Part shown: in pieces, positions 1 through 9,128 of the stretch
Position numbering within the stretch: position 1 is the first letter of the stretch
How the letters are laid out: each line of letters opens with the position of its first letter
NCBI GenBank assembly: GCA_003020985.1
Contig: PXRM01000008.1
Location: forward strand, 59,262-123,261
Origin: Halobacteriales archaeon QS_4_70_19
GTDB taxonomy: Archaea > Halobacteriota > Halobacteria > Halobacteriales > Haloarculaceae
Length of the DNA: 64,000 bases
Direction of reading: 5' to 3'
Program-made: the position numbers and the translations under genes
The notes under the pieces: generated by a model
Database searches by the model: none
What the model was told of the DNA's origin: nothing
The model's input: only the letters and a program-made list of their open reading frames with translations

Positions 1-118
1 CGGTCACGTCGGGGTAGTCCTTCTGGATGGCCTCCTCGATGAGTTCGGCCTCGAGCCGGAACTCCGTCCCCTCGTACACCACGTCGGCACCGTGTTCGTC
101 GAAGGATAGAACGGTCAT
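1..118 (-). CDS. N-terminus of a small haloarchaeal protein of unknown function (cut by window edge)
   Basis: The frame starts with ATG at 118 and runs off the window start, so only about 39 residues are visible, beginning MTVLSFDEHGADVVYEGTEF. The short acidic start resembles the small uncharacterised haloarchaeal family I remember as DUF5800, but that is from memory. It lies downstream of menE on the same strand with about 80 bases between, so it could be read through from the men operon or have its own promoter. No function can be given. Confidence 0.5.
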   Translation of the reverse strand, partial: MTVLSFDEHGADVVYEGTEFRLEAELIEEAIQKDYPDVT

Positions 119-199
119 ACCGACCGGTAGCTGGCGGGTGTACAAAAACTGCGCGTCCGGTGGGCACGGGGGACCCGTCCCGACCCCTTCGCGGGCGGC

Positions 200-1969
200 T
201 CAGCCGTCGGTCGCCTGGCTCTCGCCCCCGAGTTCGACGACGGTCGCGTCGGCGTCCGGGTCGAGCAGGCACTCGCGGGCCGCCTCGCGGTCGACCGTGT
301 CGGAGGCAGTCCGCGGGAGGGAGTCGACGAACCCGACCGTTCGGGGGAGCTTGTACCCGGCCAGCCGGTCGCGGCAGTGGCGCTCCAGCGTCACCGGGTC
401 GGGGCCGTCGCCGACGACCAGCGCGGCGACGCGCTCGCCGAACTCCTCGTCCGGGAGCCCGACGACGGCCGCGTCGGTGACGCCGGGGAACGCCCGCAGC
501 ACGTCGACCACCTCGCCGGGGTCGACCGTCTCGCCGCCGGGGTTGAGGCGGTCGTCGAGCCGGTCGAGCACCCGGATTCGGCCGTCCTCGTTGCGGTAGC
601 CGGCGTCGCCCGTGTGGAACCCGTGCGGGCCGAACGCCCGCTCGGTCGCCCCGGGGTCGTGGTAGTAGCCGGGCGTCACTGCGGGCCCGCTGACGACCAG
701 TTCGCCCCGCTCGCCGGGGTCGACCGGCGTGCCGTCGTCGACCACAGTCACCGTGGAGGTGAGCAGCGGGTATCCGACCGTCCCGGGAGCGGCTCGTGCC
801 GCCTCGGGCCGGGCGGTCGCGATCTGCGAGGCCGTCTCGGTCATCCCGTAGGTGGGTGCGACGGGGACGTCCCGCTCGAAGCACCGCTCCAGCAGCGCCT
901 CGGTGGCCGGGGCCCCACCCAGCAGCACGAACCGGAGCGAGTCGGGCAGCGAACCGGCGTCGAGCAGTCGGGAGAGCATCGTCGGCACCAGCGAGATACA
1001 GGTCGCACCCGTGTCGTGCAGTGCCGCCAGCGTCGCCTCGGGGTCGAACCCGCCGACGGCGTACCGGCCGTCGTCGCTCGCCACGGCCCCGGCGGCGTCC
1101 GTTCCATCCCCGGTCGCATCCTCGTTGCTCGATCCGTCGGGCCCCGGCAGCGCCAGCGTCGTCCCGTAGCAGACCGAGCGGTAGACCGGTGCGAGGCCGC
1201 CCATGTGCGACATCGGGAGCGGGTCGAACCAGCGGTCGCCGGGGTCGAGCCCCAGCCGGAACGCCGAGGCCGTGGCACTGGCCAGCACGTTCCCCATCCG
1301 TAGGTCGACCGCCTTCGGGTCGCCGGTGGTCCCGGAGGTGAACAGTAGGCAGAGCCGTCGCGTGGTCGACCACGCCGGGAGGTCGAACGTCTCCGGCGCG
1401 GTGTCGCCGACCGCCGTGGCACCTTCGTGCGGCCGGTCGACGGTCGCGACGGGGAGCGGTCCGGCTGTGCCCGGCTCGTCGCTCGCGACGGCGCCGCTCT
1501 CCCCGGTTGCCGCATCGTCCCCGTCGGCATCGGCCGCATCGTCGGCCGTGGCCTCGGCAGCCGTCAGTACGGTCGTCTCGGTGGCGGCGCCACAGCAGAG
1601 CAGGTCGCAGTCCGCGGTCGCCGCCCGCGTCGCGAGTTCGGATGCGGTCGAGCGGGCGTGCAGCGGCACCAGGACGGCCCCGAGCCGCATCGCCGCGTGG
1701 ACGAGTTCGACGAAGGCCGGCCGCGTCGGGAGGCAGACGCCGAGGTGGGTGCCGACGCCGACCCCGAGCGCCGAGAGCCGGCCCGCCAGCTCCTCGACCC
1801 GGTCGTCCAGCTCCCGGTAGGTCCGGGTCGGGCCGTCGGCGACGCTGAGTGCCGTCGCTGCCGGCGTCGCCTCCGCCCGGTGGACCAGCCAGTCGCGCAC
1901 GAGCAAGGCGTTTCCGCGTGGGGATATTCTCACTTTCGCTCCGCGCCTCGGGCCTGGACGAGCGTTCAC
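200..1969 (-). CDS. menE: o-succinylbenzoate--CoA ligase (MenE)
   Basis: An adenylate-forming enzyme that would join CoA to o-succinylbenzoate in menaquinone synthesis. The AMP-binding signature LLFTSGTTGDPKA is at about residues 208-220, followed by the A-loop YGMTETASQIA and the later YHTGD-like segment FHTGDAGYRNEDGR. At 589 residues it is longer than typical MenE; the excess is Ala/Asp/Thr-rich low-complexity sequence at about 138-195 and about 275-300. The start is a GTG whose last bases overlap the TGA of menC (GTGA), which points to translational coupling; a shorter start a few codons in is possible. The adjacent menC and menA make the MenE assignment far stronger than sequence type alone, since this superfamily has many substrates. 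Confidence 0.85.
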   Translation of the reverse strand: MNARPGPRRGAKVRISPRGNALLVRDWLVHRAEATPAATALSVADGPTRTYRELDDRVEELAGRLSALGVGVGTHLGVCLPTRPAFVELVHAAMRLGAVLVPLHARSTASELATRAATADCDLLCCGAATETTVLTAAEATADDAADADGDDAATGESGAVASDEPGTAGPLPVATVDRPHEGATAVGDTAPETFDLPAWSTTRRLCLLFTSGTTGDPKAVDLRMGNVLASATASAFRLGLDPGDRWFDPLPMSHMGGLAPVYRSVCYGTTLALPGPDGSSNEDATGDGTDAAGAVASDDGRYAVGGFDPEATLAALHDTGATCISLVPTMLSRLLDAGSLPDSLRFVLLGGAPATEALLERCFERDVPVAPTYGMTETASQIATARPEAARAAPGTVGYPLLTSTVTVVDDGTPVDPGERGELVVSGPAVTPGYYHDPGATERAFGPHGFHTGDAGYRNEDGRIRVLDRLDDRLNPGGETVDPGEVVDVLRAFPGVTDAAVVGLPDEEFGERVAALVVGDGPDPVTLERHCRDRLAGYKLPRTVGFVDSLPRTASDTVDREAARECLLDPDADATVVELGGESQATDG

Positions 1970-3120
1970 GTTCCGTGCCAGCGGATCGTCCCCGCGACGC
2001 CTGGACCGTCGGGGACCGCCACCCGACCGTCGGTGACGGGTGCCGGATCGGCGTCGAGCAGGTCCCGCTCTAGCCGGTCGGCAGTCGCGAGCCCGCAGGC
2101 CGGGACCTCCCGGATGGCCGCGGCGACGTGGACCGCCGTCGCGCGGGCCAGCGCCCCGTCGATGGTCGTGGTGACGACTGGCTCGACGCCGGCGGCGCGG
2201 GCAGCGTGGGCCGCCGCGAGCGCGCGGTCGGGCCCCCCGAGTGCCATCGGCTTCAGGACGAGGACGTCCGCCGCGTCCGCGTCGAGAGCCGCCGCGACCG
2301 GGTTCGCACCCACGGTCAGCGACTCGTCGAGCGCGATGCCGACCCCCCGCCCGCGCAGCGCGGCGTGGGCGCGCATGTCACGCCGTGTCCCGTCCTCCCC
2401 GGTCGAATCCGCCGGGAGCGGCTGCTCCACGTAGGCCACGTCGTACTCCGCGAGAGCTTCGAGGGCCCGGGTCGCTTCGTCGGGCGCCCACGCACCGTTC
2501 GCGTCCGCGCGGAGCGTCACGTCCGGCGAACGCTCCCTGACTGCCGCGACCCGCTCGATGTCCGCCGGCACCGGCCGCGCACCGACCTTCAGTTTCACCG
2601 TCTCGAACCCCCGTTCGACCGCCGCAGCGACCGCCTCCGCCGTCTCGACCGGGGCGCCGTCGCCGACGGTCGCGTTCACCGGGACGGACTCGACGATGGG
2701 CGGTGCGGCGGCTGGTGGGTCGGCAGACGTCTCGCGGGACAGTCGCCGGGACAGTGGCTCGTCGGCAGCGCGCGCCCGGGCATCCGTGACTGCGCTCGCG
2801 ACCGCGTGGCGGGCGGCGGGTGCCCCGGCAAGCGGGTCGGCCCCGAGAACCCCGGAATCACCCGTGGATGAGGACGCCGCATCGCCGCTGCCGAGAAGGG
2901 TAGACGGGTCGGCGCCGTCCGTGACGGCGTCGGCGGTCCGCGATAGTGCCGCCTCGCACTCCGCCAGCGGCTCCGTCCAGCCCGGCAGGGGCGTGGCCTC
3001 CCCGATGCCGGTCGTCCCGCCGACGGACAGTCGGACGACGAACCCCTCGCGCTCGGTCAGTTCGCCACGGGCGGTCCCGAGCGGCCCGGCGAGCGCGAGG
3101 GCGAACGGCTCGACGTTCAT
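1966..3120 (-). CDS. menC: o-succinylbenzoate synthase (MenC)
   Basis: Enolase-superfamily enzyme that dehydrates SHCHC to o-succinylbenzoate in menaquinone synthesis. The 384-residue frame shows the superfamily barrel residues in order: the KLKVG lysine pair, RADANGAW (first metal Asp), YVEQPLP (Glu), ALDESLT (Asp) and VLKPMALGG (Lys). ATG at 3120 was chosen because residues upstream of it belong to an unrelated frame and because it overlaps the menA stop as ATGA. An unusual Ala/Asp/Ser-rich insertion separates the N-terminal capping region from the barrel. It is the middle gene of menA-menC-menE. Confidence 0.88.
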   Translation of the reverse strand: MNVEPFALALAGPLGTARGELTEREGFVVRLSVGGTTGIGEATPLPGWTEPLAECEAALSRTADAVTDGADPSTLLGSGDAASSSTGDSGVLGADPLAGAPAARHAVASAVTDARARAADEPLSRRLSRETSADPPAAAPPIVESVPVNATVGDGAPVETAEAVAAAVERGFETVKLKVGARPVPADIERVAAVRERSPDVTLRADANGAWAPDEATRALEALAEYDVAYVEQPLPADSTGEDGTRRDMRAHAALRGRGVGIALDESLTVGANPVAAALDADAADVLVLKPMALGGPDRALAAAHAARAAGVEPVVTTTIDGALARATAVHVAAAIREVPACGLATADRLERDLLDADPAPVTDGRVAVPDGPGVAGTIRWHGT

Positions 3121-4088
3121 AGGTACCGCGGGAGCGCCAGCCCGACCGCGAACAGGACCGAGTGGGCCGCGAGCAGTTTGCCCGTCCGCTCCAGCAGCGG
3201 GTTGAGCGCGGCGCCGTCCGTCCGCCGGAGGAGCGTCGCCACGACGCCGGCGGCGACGGGGAGGGTCAGCAGCGGGAGCAGCGTCCACGGCCCCCAGTCC
3301 GTCACGGCGAACACCACGGGCACGACGTAGGCCATCCCGACCAGCAGCAGGAACTCCACGCGGGAGAAGCGGTAGCCGAACACCACCGTCAGCGTCCGCT
3401 TGCCCGCCTTCGCGTCCGTCTCCCGGTCGCGGACGTTGTTGACGACGAGGATGGCCGAGGAAAGCCCCGCGGCGGGGAGCGCGGCGACGACGGCCGCGAG
3501 CGGAACGACCGAGAGCGGCGCGTCGAGCGGTGGGACGTTGCCGACGGTCGCGACCGCCTGCACGTAGTAGGTCCCCGTCACGGCGACGAGGCCGAAGAAG
3601 ACGAAGACGAACAGCTCCCCCAGCCCGCGGTAGCCGTAGGGGTAGGGGCCGCCCGTGTAGAGGATGCCCGCGGCCACCGACGACAGGCCGACGACGACGA
3701 TGACCGGCCCGCCGACGTAGACGAGGTACGTGCCGAGGAGGATGGCGAGGCCGAACGTCGCGTACATGGCGCGTTTCACCTGTTCGGCGGGGATGAGCCC
3801 GCCCGCGGTGACGCGGGTGAACCCCTCGCGCTCCTCGGTGTCGGCCCCCTTGACGGCGTCGTAGTAGTCGTTCGCGAAGTTGGTCCCGATCTGCAGGAGG
3901 AGGGCGCCGACGAGTGCGCCGAGTGCCGGCAGCGCGGCGAACTCGCCCAGTCGTAGCGCGAGCCCCGTCCCGACGATGACGGGCGCGGCGCCGGCGGGCA
4001 GGGTCCGGGGTCGGGCCGCCATCACCCACGCCTGTCGCTTCGAGATGTCGGTCTCGGGGCCGCCCTCGGACTCGACCTCCGTGCTCAT
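3117..4088 (-). CDS. menA: 1,4-dihydroxy-2-naphthoate polyprenyltransferase (MenA)
   Basis: Integral-membrane UbiA-family prenyltransferase that attaches the isoprenoid tail to dihydroxynaphthoate. Both Asp-rich motifs are visible: NFANDYYDAVKGAD in the first half and NNVRDRETDAKAGKRT in the second. The rest is a run of about eight to nine hydrophobic helices. Start MSTEVESEGG at 4088 gives 323 residues, the usual size, with a short acidic leader before the conserved AWVMAARPRTLPA. It is first in the operon, so the men transcript should begin upstream of 4088. The stop overlaps the menC start (ATGA). Confidence 0.92.
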   Translation of the reverse strand: MSTEVESEGGPETDISKRQAWVMAARPRTLPAGAAPVIVGTGLALRLGEFAALPALGALVGALLLQIGTNFANDYYDAVKGADTEEREGFTRVTAGGLIPAEQVKRAMYATFGLAILLGTYLVYVGGPVIVVVGLSSVAAGILYTGGPYPYGYRGLGELFVFVFFGLVAVTGTYYVQAVATVGNVPPLDAPLSVVPLAAVVAALPAAGLSSAILVVNNVRDRETDAKAGKRTLTVVFGYRFSRVEFLLLVGMAYVVPVVFAVTDWGPWTLLPLLTLPVAAGVVATLLRRTDGAALNPLLERTGKLLAAHSVLFAVGLALPRYL

Positions 4089-4171
4089 TGCCCGATGGTA
4101 GGGGTGGACGGGTTGAAGGGTGTACCGGGGTCGCGCTGGCATGGCCGGGGCGGCCGCGCGCACCGGCGGCG

Positions 4172-4843
4172 TCACCGGCCCAGTTCGAGTCGCTCGGCCG
4201 TCCGCTCCGGGAGTCCGGCCTCGCGGCAGGCCTCCTGGACGACTGCCACGTCGTACTCGACGCGGTGGAGGTGAGCGACCATCGGCGAGGGAGCGGTATC
4301 GACGACCGCGTAGGCGGCGCGCGGGTCCTCGTCGCGCGGCTGGCCGACGCTCCCCGGATTCAGAATCAACCGGCCGTCGACGGTGGCCTCGTGCTGGACG
4401 TGCGTGTGCCCGAGGATGCAGGCCTCGTAGTCGTCGAGGTAGGGCCGGAGTTGCGGGAACGAGTGGGGGCGGACGTACTGGTCGACGTGCTCGGGGTGGT
4501 CGTGGACCAGCAGGACTCCGTTCTCCGTGAGGTCGGCGGTCCGGGGCAGGTCGCGGAGCCACCGGCGCTGTGCCTCGCTCAGTCGCTCGGAGGCCAGTTT
4601 CAGCCCCTCGTGGGCCATCCGGTTCATCGAGTAGGTGTTCGGCGTGTCCGCGTTCCGGTCGTGGTTCCCCCGGACGGTGACGGCACACCGCTCGCGCACG
4701 CGCTCGACGCACTCGGCGGGCCACGGGTTGTAACCGATGACGTCCCCCGCACACGCGAGCCGGTCGACGGGTGGCATGTCATCCAGGACGGCCTCGAGCG
4801 CGACGAGGTTGGCGTGGATATCCGAGATGACGCCGATTCGCAT
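4172..4843 (-). CDS. Calcineurin-like metallophosphoesterase (YfcE/MJ0936 type)
   Basis: A 223-residue two-metal phosphodiesterase with the complete motif series: ISDIHAN at the N-terminus, GDVIGYNPWP, GNHDRN, LVHDHPEH and GHTHVQHE. This family hydrolyses phosphodiesters or nucleotide-like substrates in the cytoplasm; the physiological substrate cannot be read from sequence. Start MRIGVISDIHAN at 4843 is fixed because the first metal motif begins at residue 5. It sits just downstream of menA on the opposite side from FBP aldolase, which is transcribed divergently from the shared 153-bp gap. Confidence 0.88.
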   Translation of the reverse strand: MRIGVISDIHANLVALEAVLDDMPPVDRLACAGDVIGYNPWPAECVERVRERCAVTVRGNHDRNADTPNTYSMNRMAHEGLKLASERLSEAQRRWLRDLPRTADLTENGVLLVHDHPEHVDQYVRPHSFPQLRPYLDDYEACILGHTHVQHEATVDGRLILNPGSVGQPRDEDPRAAYAVVDTAPSPMVAHLHRVEYDVAVVQEACREAGLPERTAERLELGR

Positions 4844-4996
4844 GTCCGGACGTTCCCGGCCGGCGGCTAACCGTCTTTCGGGTGGCGGATCGCGGAGACC
4901 GACGAACACCTGTGCTGGCACCCGGGCTCGCTCCGCTCGGGAGGCGGTCCGGTCCTTCGGTAAATTCTTGCCCGGGTCGGTCACAACCAAGCCTGT

Positions 4997-5791
4997 ATGA
5001 TCGACATCGACGACACGCCGCTCTGCCGGGACGGCAAGGTGCTCATCCTCGCGTACGACCACGGGCTGGAGCACGGTCCCGTCGACTTCGAGGACGTGCG
5101 GGGGAGCGCGGACCCGTCGCGGACCTTCGAGGCCGCGACCCACGACGCGGTCACGTCCATCGCGGTCCAGAAGGGCATCGCGGAGGCGTTCTACGAGTCC
5201 TACGAGGACGACGTGGACCTCCTGATGAAGCTCAACGGGACCTCCAACCTATGGATGGGCGAACCGGACTCCGCGGTGAACTGCTCCGTCGACTACGCCC
5301 ACGACGTGGGTGCGTCGTCTGTCGGCTTCACGCTGTACGGCGGCTCGAACCACGAGATCGAGATGGCCGAGGAGTTCCGCGGCGCCCAGGAGCGCGCCCG
5401 CGAGTACGACCTCCCGGTCGTCATGTGGTCGTACCCGCGCGGCCAGGGGCTGAAAAACGACACCAAGCCCGGGACCATCGCGTACGCGGCGCGACAGGCG
5501 CTGGAACTCGGCGCCGACGTGGCGAAGGTGAAGTACCCGGGCTCGCAGTCCGCGATGGAGGACGCCGTCCGGATGGCCGGCCCGACGAAGGTCGTCATGT
5601 CCGGCGGCTCGAAGACCAGCGACCGCGAGTTCCTGGCGAGCGTGAAGGACGTCATCGACGCCGGCGGGAAGGGGCTGGCCGTCGGCCGGAACGTCTGGCA
5701 GCGCGAGAACCCCCACCGTATCCTCGACGCCCTGGAGACGATCATCTTCGAGGAGTCCACGGTGGACGAGGCGCTCGCGGCGGCCGAGTAG
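4997..5791 (+). CDS. Class I fructose-bisphosphate aldolase, archaeal (DhnA/FbaB) type
   Basis: A 264-residue TIM-barrel aldolase expected to condense DHAP and glyceraldehyde-3-phosphate to fructose-1,6-bisphosphate. The Schiff-base lysine lies in AKVKYPG (K177 or K179), preceded by the conserved LAYDHGLEHGP start and followed by phosphate-binding MSGGSK and GLAVGRN. A paralogous family makes aromatic-pathway ADH synthase from the same fold. The FBPase gene starting one base after this stop argues for the gluconeogenic role here. The promoter probably includes the A/T-rich GTAAATTCT about 33 bases upstream. Confidence 0.88.
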   Translation: MIDIDDTPLCRDGKVLILAYDHGLEHGPVDFEDVRGSADPSRTFEAATHDAVTSIAVQKGIAEAFYESYEDDVDLLMKLNGTSNLWMGEPDSAVNCSVDYAHDVGASSVGFTLYGGSNHEIEMAEEFRGAQERAREYDLPVVMWSYPRGQGLKNDTKPGTIAYAARQALELGADVAKVKYPGSQSAMEDAVRMAGPTKVVMSGGSKTSDREFLASVKDVIDAGGKGLAVGRNVWQRENPHRILDALETIIFEESTVDEALAAAE

Positions 5792-6721
5792 ATGTCCGGA
5801 CCCGACCAGCGGGACGGGGCGGACGCACCGGGCCACGCGCTGGCCCGCGCGGACGCGCCGGTGACCCGGGTCGTCGAGGCCGTGGCGGAGACGGCCCCGG
5901 ACGTCCGCGGCGGGCTGGCGGGCCGGCGGATGTACGACGGGGAGGCCGACGAGAACCCGAGCGGCGAGCGCCAGCTCGCGGCCGACCTGTACGCCGACGA
6001 ACTGCTGGAGGAGCGACTGCTCGCCGTCGACGGCGTCGCGGGCTACGCCAGCGAGGAGCGCGAGACCGTCAGCCACGCCGACGACGTGGACGCGGCGGGG
6101 GATGACGCGGGCTACCACGTCGCCTGCGACCCCCTCGACGGCTCCTCGAACCTCAAGTCCAACAACGCGATGGGGACCGTCTTCGCCGTCTTCGACGCGC
6201 CGCTCCCCGCGGCGGGCGACCGGATCGTCGCCGCGGGCTACGTCCTGTACGGCCCCATAACGACGCTGGCGCTGGCGGTCGACGACCACGCCAGCGAGTA
6301 CGTCGTCCAGGACGGGACGCCGGAACTCGACACCGCCGAGCTGACACTCCCCGACGACCCGGTCGTCTACGGCTTCGGCGGGCGCGTCCCGGACTGGCCC
6401 GACGACTTCACGGCCTACGCCCGCGAAATCGAGGACGAGCTGAAGCTCCGGTACGGCGGCGCGATGATCGCCGACGTGAACCAGGTGCTCACCTACGGCG
6501 GCGTGTTCGCCTACCCCGGGCTGGAGTCCCGCCCGGAGGGCAAGCTCCGCCTCGTCTTCGAGGGGGCGCCCATCGCCTACCTCGTCGCGGCCGCGGGCGG
6601 TGCCTCCTCCGACGGCGAGCGGTCGCTGCTCGTCGTCGAGCCTGACGAGCTGCACCAGCGCGTCCCGATGCACGTGGGGAACGAGGGCCCCATCGACCGG
6701 CTGGAACGGACGCTGGGGTGA
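5792..6721 (+). CDS. fbp: Class I fructose-1,6-bisphosphatase
   Basis: A 309-residue Mg-dependent phosphatase that makes fructose-6-phosphate in gluconeogenesis. The diagnostic active-site motif DPLDGSSNLKSNNAMG is at about residues 112-127, preceded by the GYASEERE metal-binding segment. Catalytic C-terminal sequence KLRLVFEGAPIAYLV is intact. The ATG follows the aldolase stop directly, so the two genes form a tight gluconeogenic operon. The C-terminus (HVGNEGPIDRLERTLG) matches a full-length enzyme. Confidence 0.92.
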   Translation: MSGPDQRDGADAPGHALARADAPVTRVVEAVAETAPDVRGGLAGRRMYDGEADENPSGERQLAADLYADELLEERLLAVDGVAGYASEERETVSHADDVDAAGDDAGYHVACDPLDGSSNLKSNNAMGTVFAVFDAPLPAAGDRIVAAGYVLYGPITTLALAVDDHASEYVVQDGTPELDTAELTLPDDPVVYGFGGRVPDWPDDFTAYAREIEDELKLRYGGAMIADVNQVLTYGGVFAYPGLESRPEGKLRLVFEGAPIAYLVAAAGGASSDGERSLLVVEPDELHQRVPMHVGNEGPIDRLERTLG

Positions 6722-6827
6722 GCAGGCCCCCACCGGCCGGCGTACACCGACCCGTGATAAACCCTCAACGGGTGGCGAGTTCTCGACGATGGAAAGCCCT
6801 TTCTCCGGCCCCGGTGAGGGACGCCAC

Positions 6828-8546
6828 ATGAAGATTCGCATCTCCGGGGACGCCAGCGCCGAGGAGGCGGCAGCCATCGCGGATGCCTTCTCCCGACACT
6901 CCGGCAGCGACACGGTGGAGGTCTACGTCGGCGACGACGACGAGCCGGCGGCGACCCACGAGGTGACCGAACCCATCGACGACGGGAAGGGGCCGACCGA
7001 GCGCGAGCGGGAACTGCTGGCGCAGATCGAGGAGATCGAGTCCGGCGGGAAGGAAAAATACAAGCAGCGACTCTCCGAGCAGGGGAAGCTGTTCGTCCGC
7101 GACCGGCTGGACCGCTGGTTCGGCGAGGAGGCGGGCGATGGGAACGAGCTCCAGTTCGAGGACGGCACGTTCGCCGAGTACGACGCCGACGACGTCCTGC
7201 CGGCGGACGGGCTGCTGACGGGGGCCGCCACGTTCGAGGGCCGGGACCTCCACTTCATGGCCAACGACTTCACCGTCAAGGCGGGGTCGATGGCCGAGAA
7301 GGGGGTCGAGAAGTTCCTCCGGATGCAGCAGCGCGCGCTCAAGACCGGCCGACCGGTCCTCTACCTGATGGACTCCTCCGGCGGGCGCATCGACCAGCAG
7401 TCGGGCTTTTTCGCCAACCGCGAGGGCATCGGCAAGTACTACTACAACCACTCGATGCTGTCCGGGCGCGTCCCGCAGATCTGTGTCCTCTACGGTCCCT
7501 GTATCGCCGGCGCGGCGTACACGCCCGTCTTCGCCGACTTCACCGTCATGGTCCGCGGGATGAGCGCGATGGCCATCGCCTCCCCGCGGATGGTGCAGAT
7601 GGTCACCGGGGAGGACATCGACCTGCAGGAGCTCGGCGGCGCCGAGATCCACGCCAGGCACTCCTCGTCTGCCGACCTCGTCGCCGAGAACGAGGAGCAC
7701 GCCCGCGAACTCGTCTCGCAGCTCGTCACCTACCTCCCCGACAACTCCGACGAGCAGCCCCCGCGTGGCGACCCGAAGCCGCCGAAGTACGACCCCAAGG
7801 GTATCGACGAGGTCGTCCCGGAGGACCCCAACCGGGCGTACGACATCCGCGAGGTGACCGACCGCGTGGTCGACCGGAACTCGCTGTTCGAACTCCAGCC
7901 GGAGTACGGCAGCGAGATCGTCACCGCGTTCGCCCGCATCGACGGCCGCCCGGTCGGCATCGTCGCCAACCAGCCGGACCAGCGCGCCGGGGCCATCTTC
8001 CCCGACGCCGCCGAGAAGGCCGCGAGCTTCATCTGGAAGTGCGACGCCTACAACGTCCCGCTGCTGTACCTGGCCGACACGCCCGGCTTCATGGCCGGCT
8101 CGCAGGTCGAGAAGGAGGGTATCCTCGAGCAGGGGAAGAAGATGATCTACGCCACCTCCTCGGCGACGGTGCCAAAGCAGTGCGTCGTCGTACGGAAGGC
8201 GTACGGCGCGGGCATTTACGCGATGTCCGGCCCGGCGTACGACCCCGAGTCCACCATCGCGCTCCCGTCGGGCGAGATCGCCATCATGGGGCCCGAGGCA
8301 GCCATCAACGCCGTCTACGCGAACAAGCTCGCGGAGATCGACGACCCCGAGGAGCGTGCCCGGCGCGAGGCCGAACTCCGCGAGGAGTTCCGCGAGGAGA
8401 TCGACGTCCGGAAGATGGCCAGCGACGTGGTCATCGACGAGGTCGTCCCCCCGAGCCAGCTCCGGGAGCAACTGGAGCGGCGCTTCGAGTTCTACGAGGG
8501 CATCGAGAAGGACCTCCCCGACAAGAAGCACGGCACCGTCCTGTAG
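6828..8546 (+). CDS. Acyl-CoA (propionyl/methylmalonyl-type) carboxylase carboxyltransferase subunit with N-terminal epsilon-like domain
   Basis: A 572-residue carboxyltransferase. The first ~45 residues (MKIRISGDASAEEAAAIADA) look like the small epsilon/PccX-type accessory subunit and are followed by an acidic linker. The crotonase-fold carboxyltransferase then begins near ERELLAQIEEIESGG, with acyl-CoA and carboxybiotin oxyanion segments such as LYLMDSSGGRIDQQ, GPCIAGAAYTPV, and ADTPGFMAGSQ and AYGAGIYAMSGPAYDP in the second half. ATG at 6828 has GGTGAGGG 8-9 bases upstream; a second in-frame ATG lies at 6789. No biotin carboxylase or biotin-carrier gene is adjacent, so the partner must be elsewhere. 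The substrate is inferred only. Confidence 0.82.
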   Translation: MKIRISGDASAEEAAAIADAFSRHSGSDTVEVYVGDDDEPAATHEVTEPIDDGKGPTERERELLAQIEEIESGGKEKYKQRLSEQGKLFVRDRLDRWFGEEAGDGNELQFEDGTFAEYDADDVLPADGLLTGAATFEGRDLHFMANDFTVKAGSMAEKGVEKFLRMQQRALKTGRPVLYLMDSSGGRIDQQSGFFANREGIGKYYYNHSMLSGRVPQICVLYGPCIAGAAYTPVFADFTVMVRGMSAMAIASPRMVQMVTGEDIDLQELGGAEIHARHSSSADLVAENEEHARELVSQLVTYLPDNSDEQPPRGDPKPPKYDPKGIDEVVPEDPNRAYDIREVTDRVVDRNSLFELQPEYGSEIVTAFARIDGRPVGIVANQPDQRAGAIFPDAAEKAASFIWKCDAYNVPLLYLADTPGFMAGSQVEKEGILEQGKKMIYATSSATVPKQCVVVRKAYGAGIYAMSGPAYDPESTIALPSGEIAIMGPEAAINAVYANKLAEIDDPEERARREAELREEFREEIDVRKMASDVVIDEVVPPSQLREQLERRFEFYEGIEKDLPDKKHGTVL

Positions 8547-8579
8547 CGGCCGTCCGGCGGTCTCCCGACGGGCCAGTGC

Positions 8580-8945
8580 TCAGTCGATGATGATTATGCC
8601 GTCGTCCGTCTCCGTGGGCGTCGGAGTCGACGTGGGGATGGCCGTCTCGGCCGGCGTCGGGGTGCGCTCGGTCCCGTCGGGCTGCGAGGTGGCCGTCGAG
8701 CCATCGGTGGGCGTCCCGGCCGCCGTGTCCGTCGCCTCCCCGGAGGCCGTCCCGGTCGGCGTCCCGGGGCTGGCCGCGCCCGGGTCGGCGACGCTCCCGA
8801 CCCCCAGAACCGCGGCCGCACCCGCTGCGAACAGCAGCGTCCCGACCAGCAGGAGCAGCCACTGGTTGAGGCCGCCGGCCGCCTCCGGTAGCTCCTCGGC
8901 CGCGGTGTCGTCAGTCGCGGACTCGTCGACCGCGGGCGGAGCCAT
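8580..8945 (-). CDS. Small single-pass membrane protein with Thr/Pro/Ser-rich tail
   Basis: I do not recognise the family. From ATG at 8945 the 121-residue product has an acidic N-terminus, one strong membrane segment (WLLLLVGTLLFAAGAAAVLG), then a long Gly/Thr/Pro/Ser-rich tail ending TETDDGIIIID. The tail looks like an extracellular stalk or linker of the kind often O-glycosylated in haloarchaeal surface proteins, which is inference. It lies convergently with the carboxyltransferase, with only 33 bases between stops. Confidence 0.6.
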   Translation of the reverse strand: MAPPAVDESATDDTAAEELPEAAGGLNQWLLLLVGTLLFAAGAAAVLGVGSVADPGAASPGTPTGTASGEATDTAAGTPTDGSTATSQPDGTERTPTPAETAIPTSTPTPTETDDGIIIID

Positions 8946-9128
8946 CGCCGTCCGGTAGGATTCCTGTCCGGATAGCAATAGTGTGCCTAACCGGACGTTA
9001 GACGACGGCTAATCGACCAGCCCGGAGCCACCGCCCGTATTTCCGAGCTGCTCTGGACATACGATAGTTAGTTGCCGGACAAATCACCAATCCACGACTC
9101 GTTTGGGATATCTCCAGTGTTCGACGGC

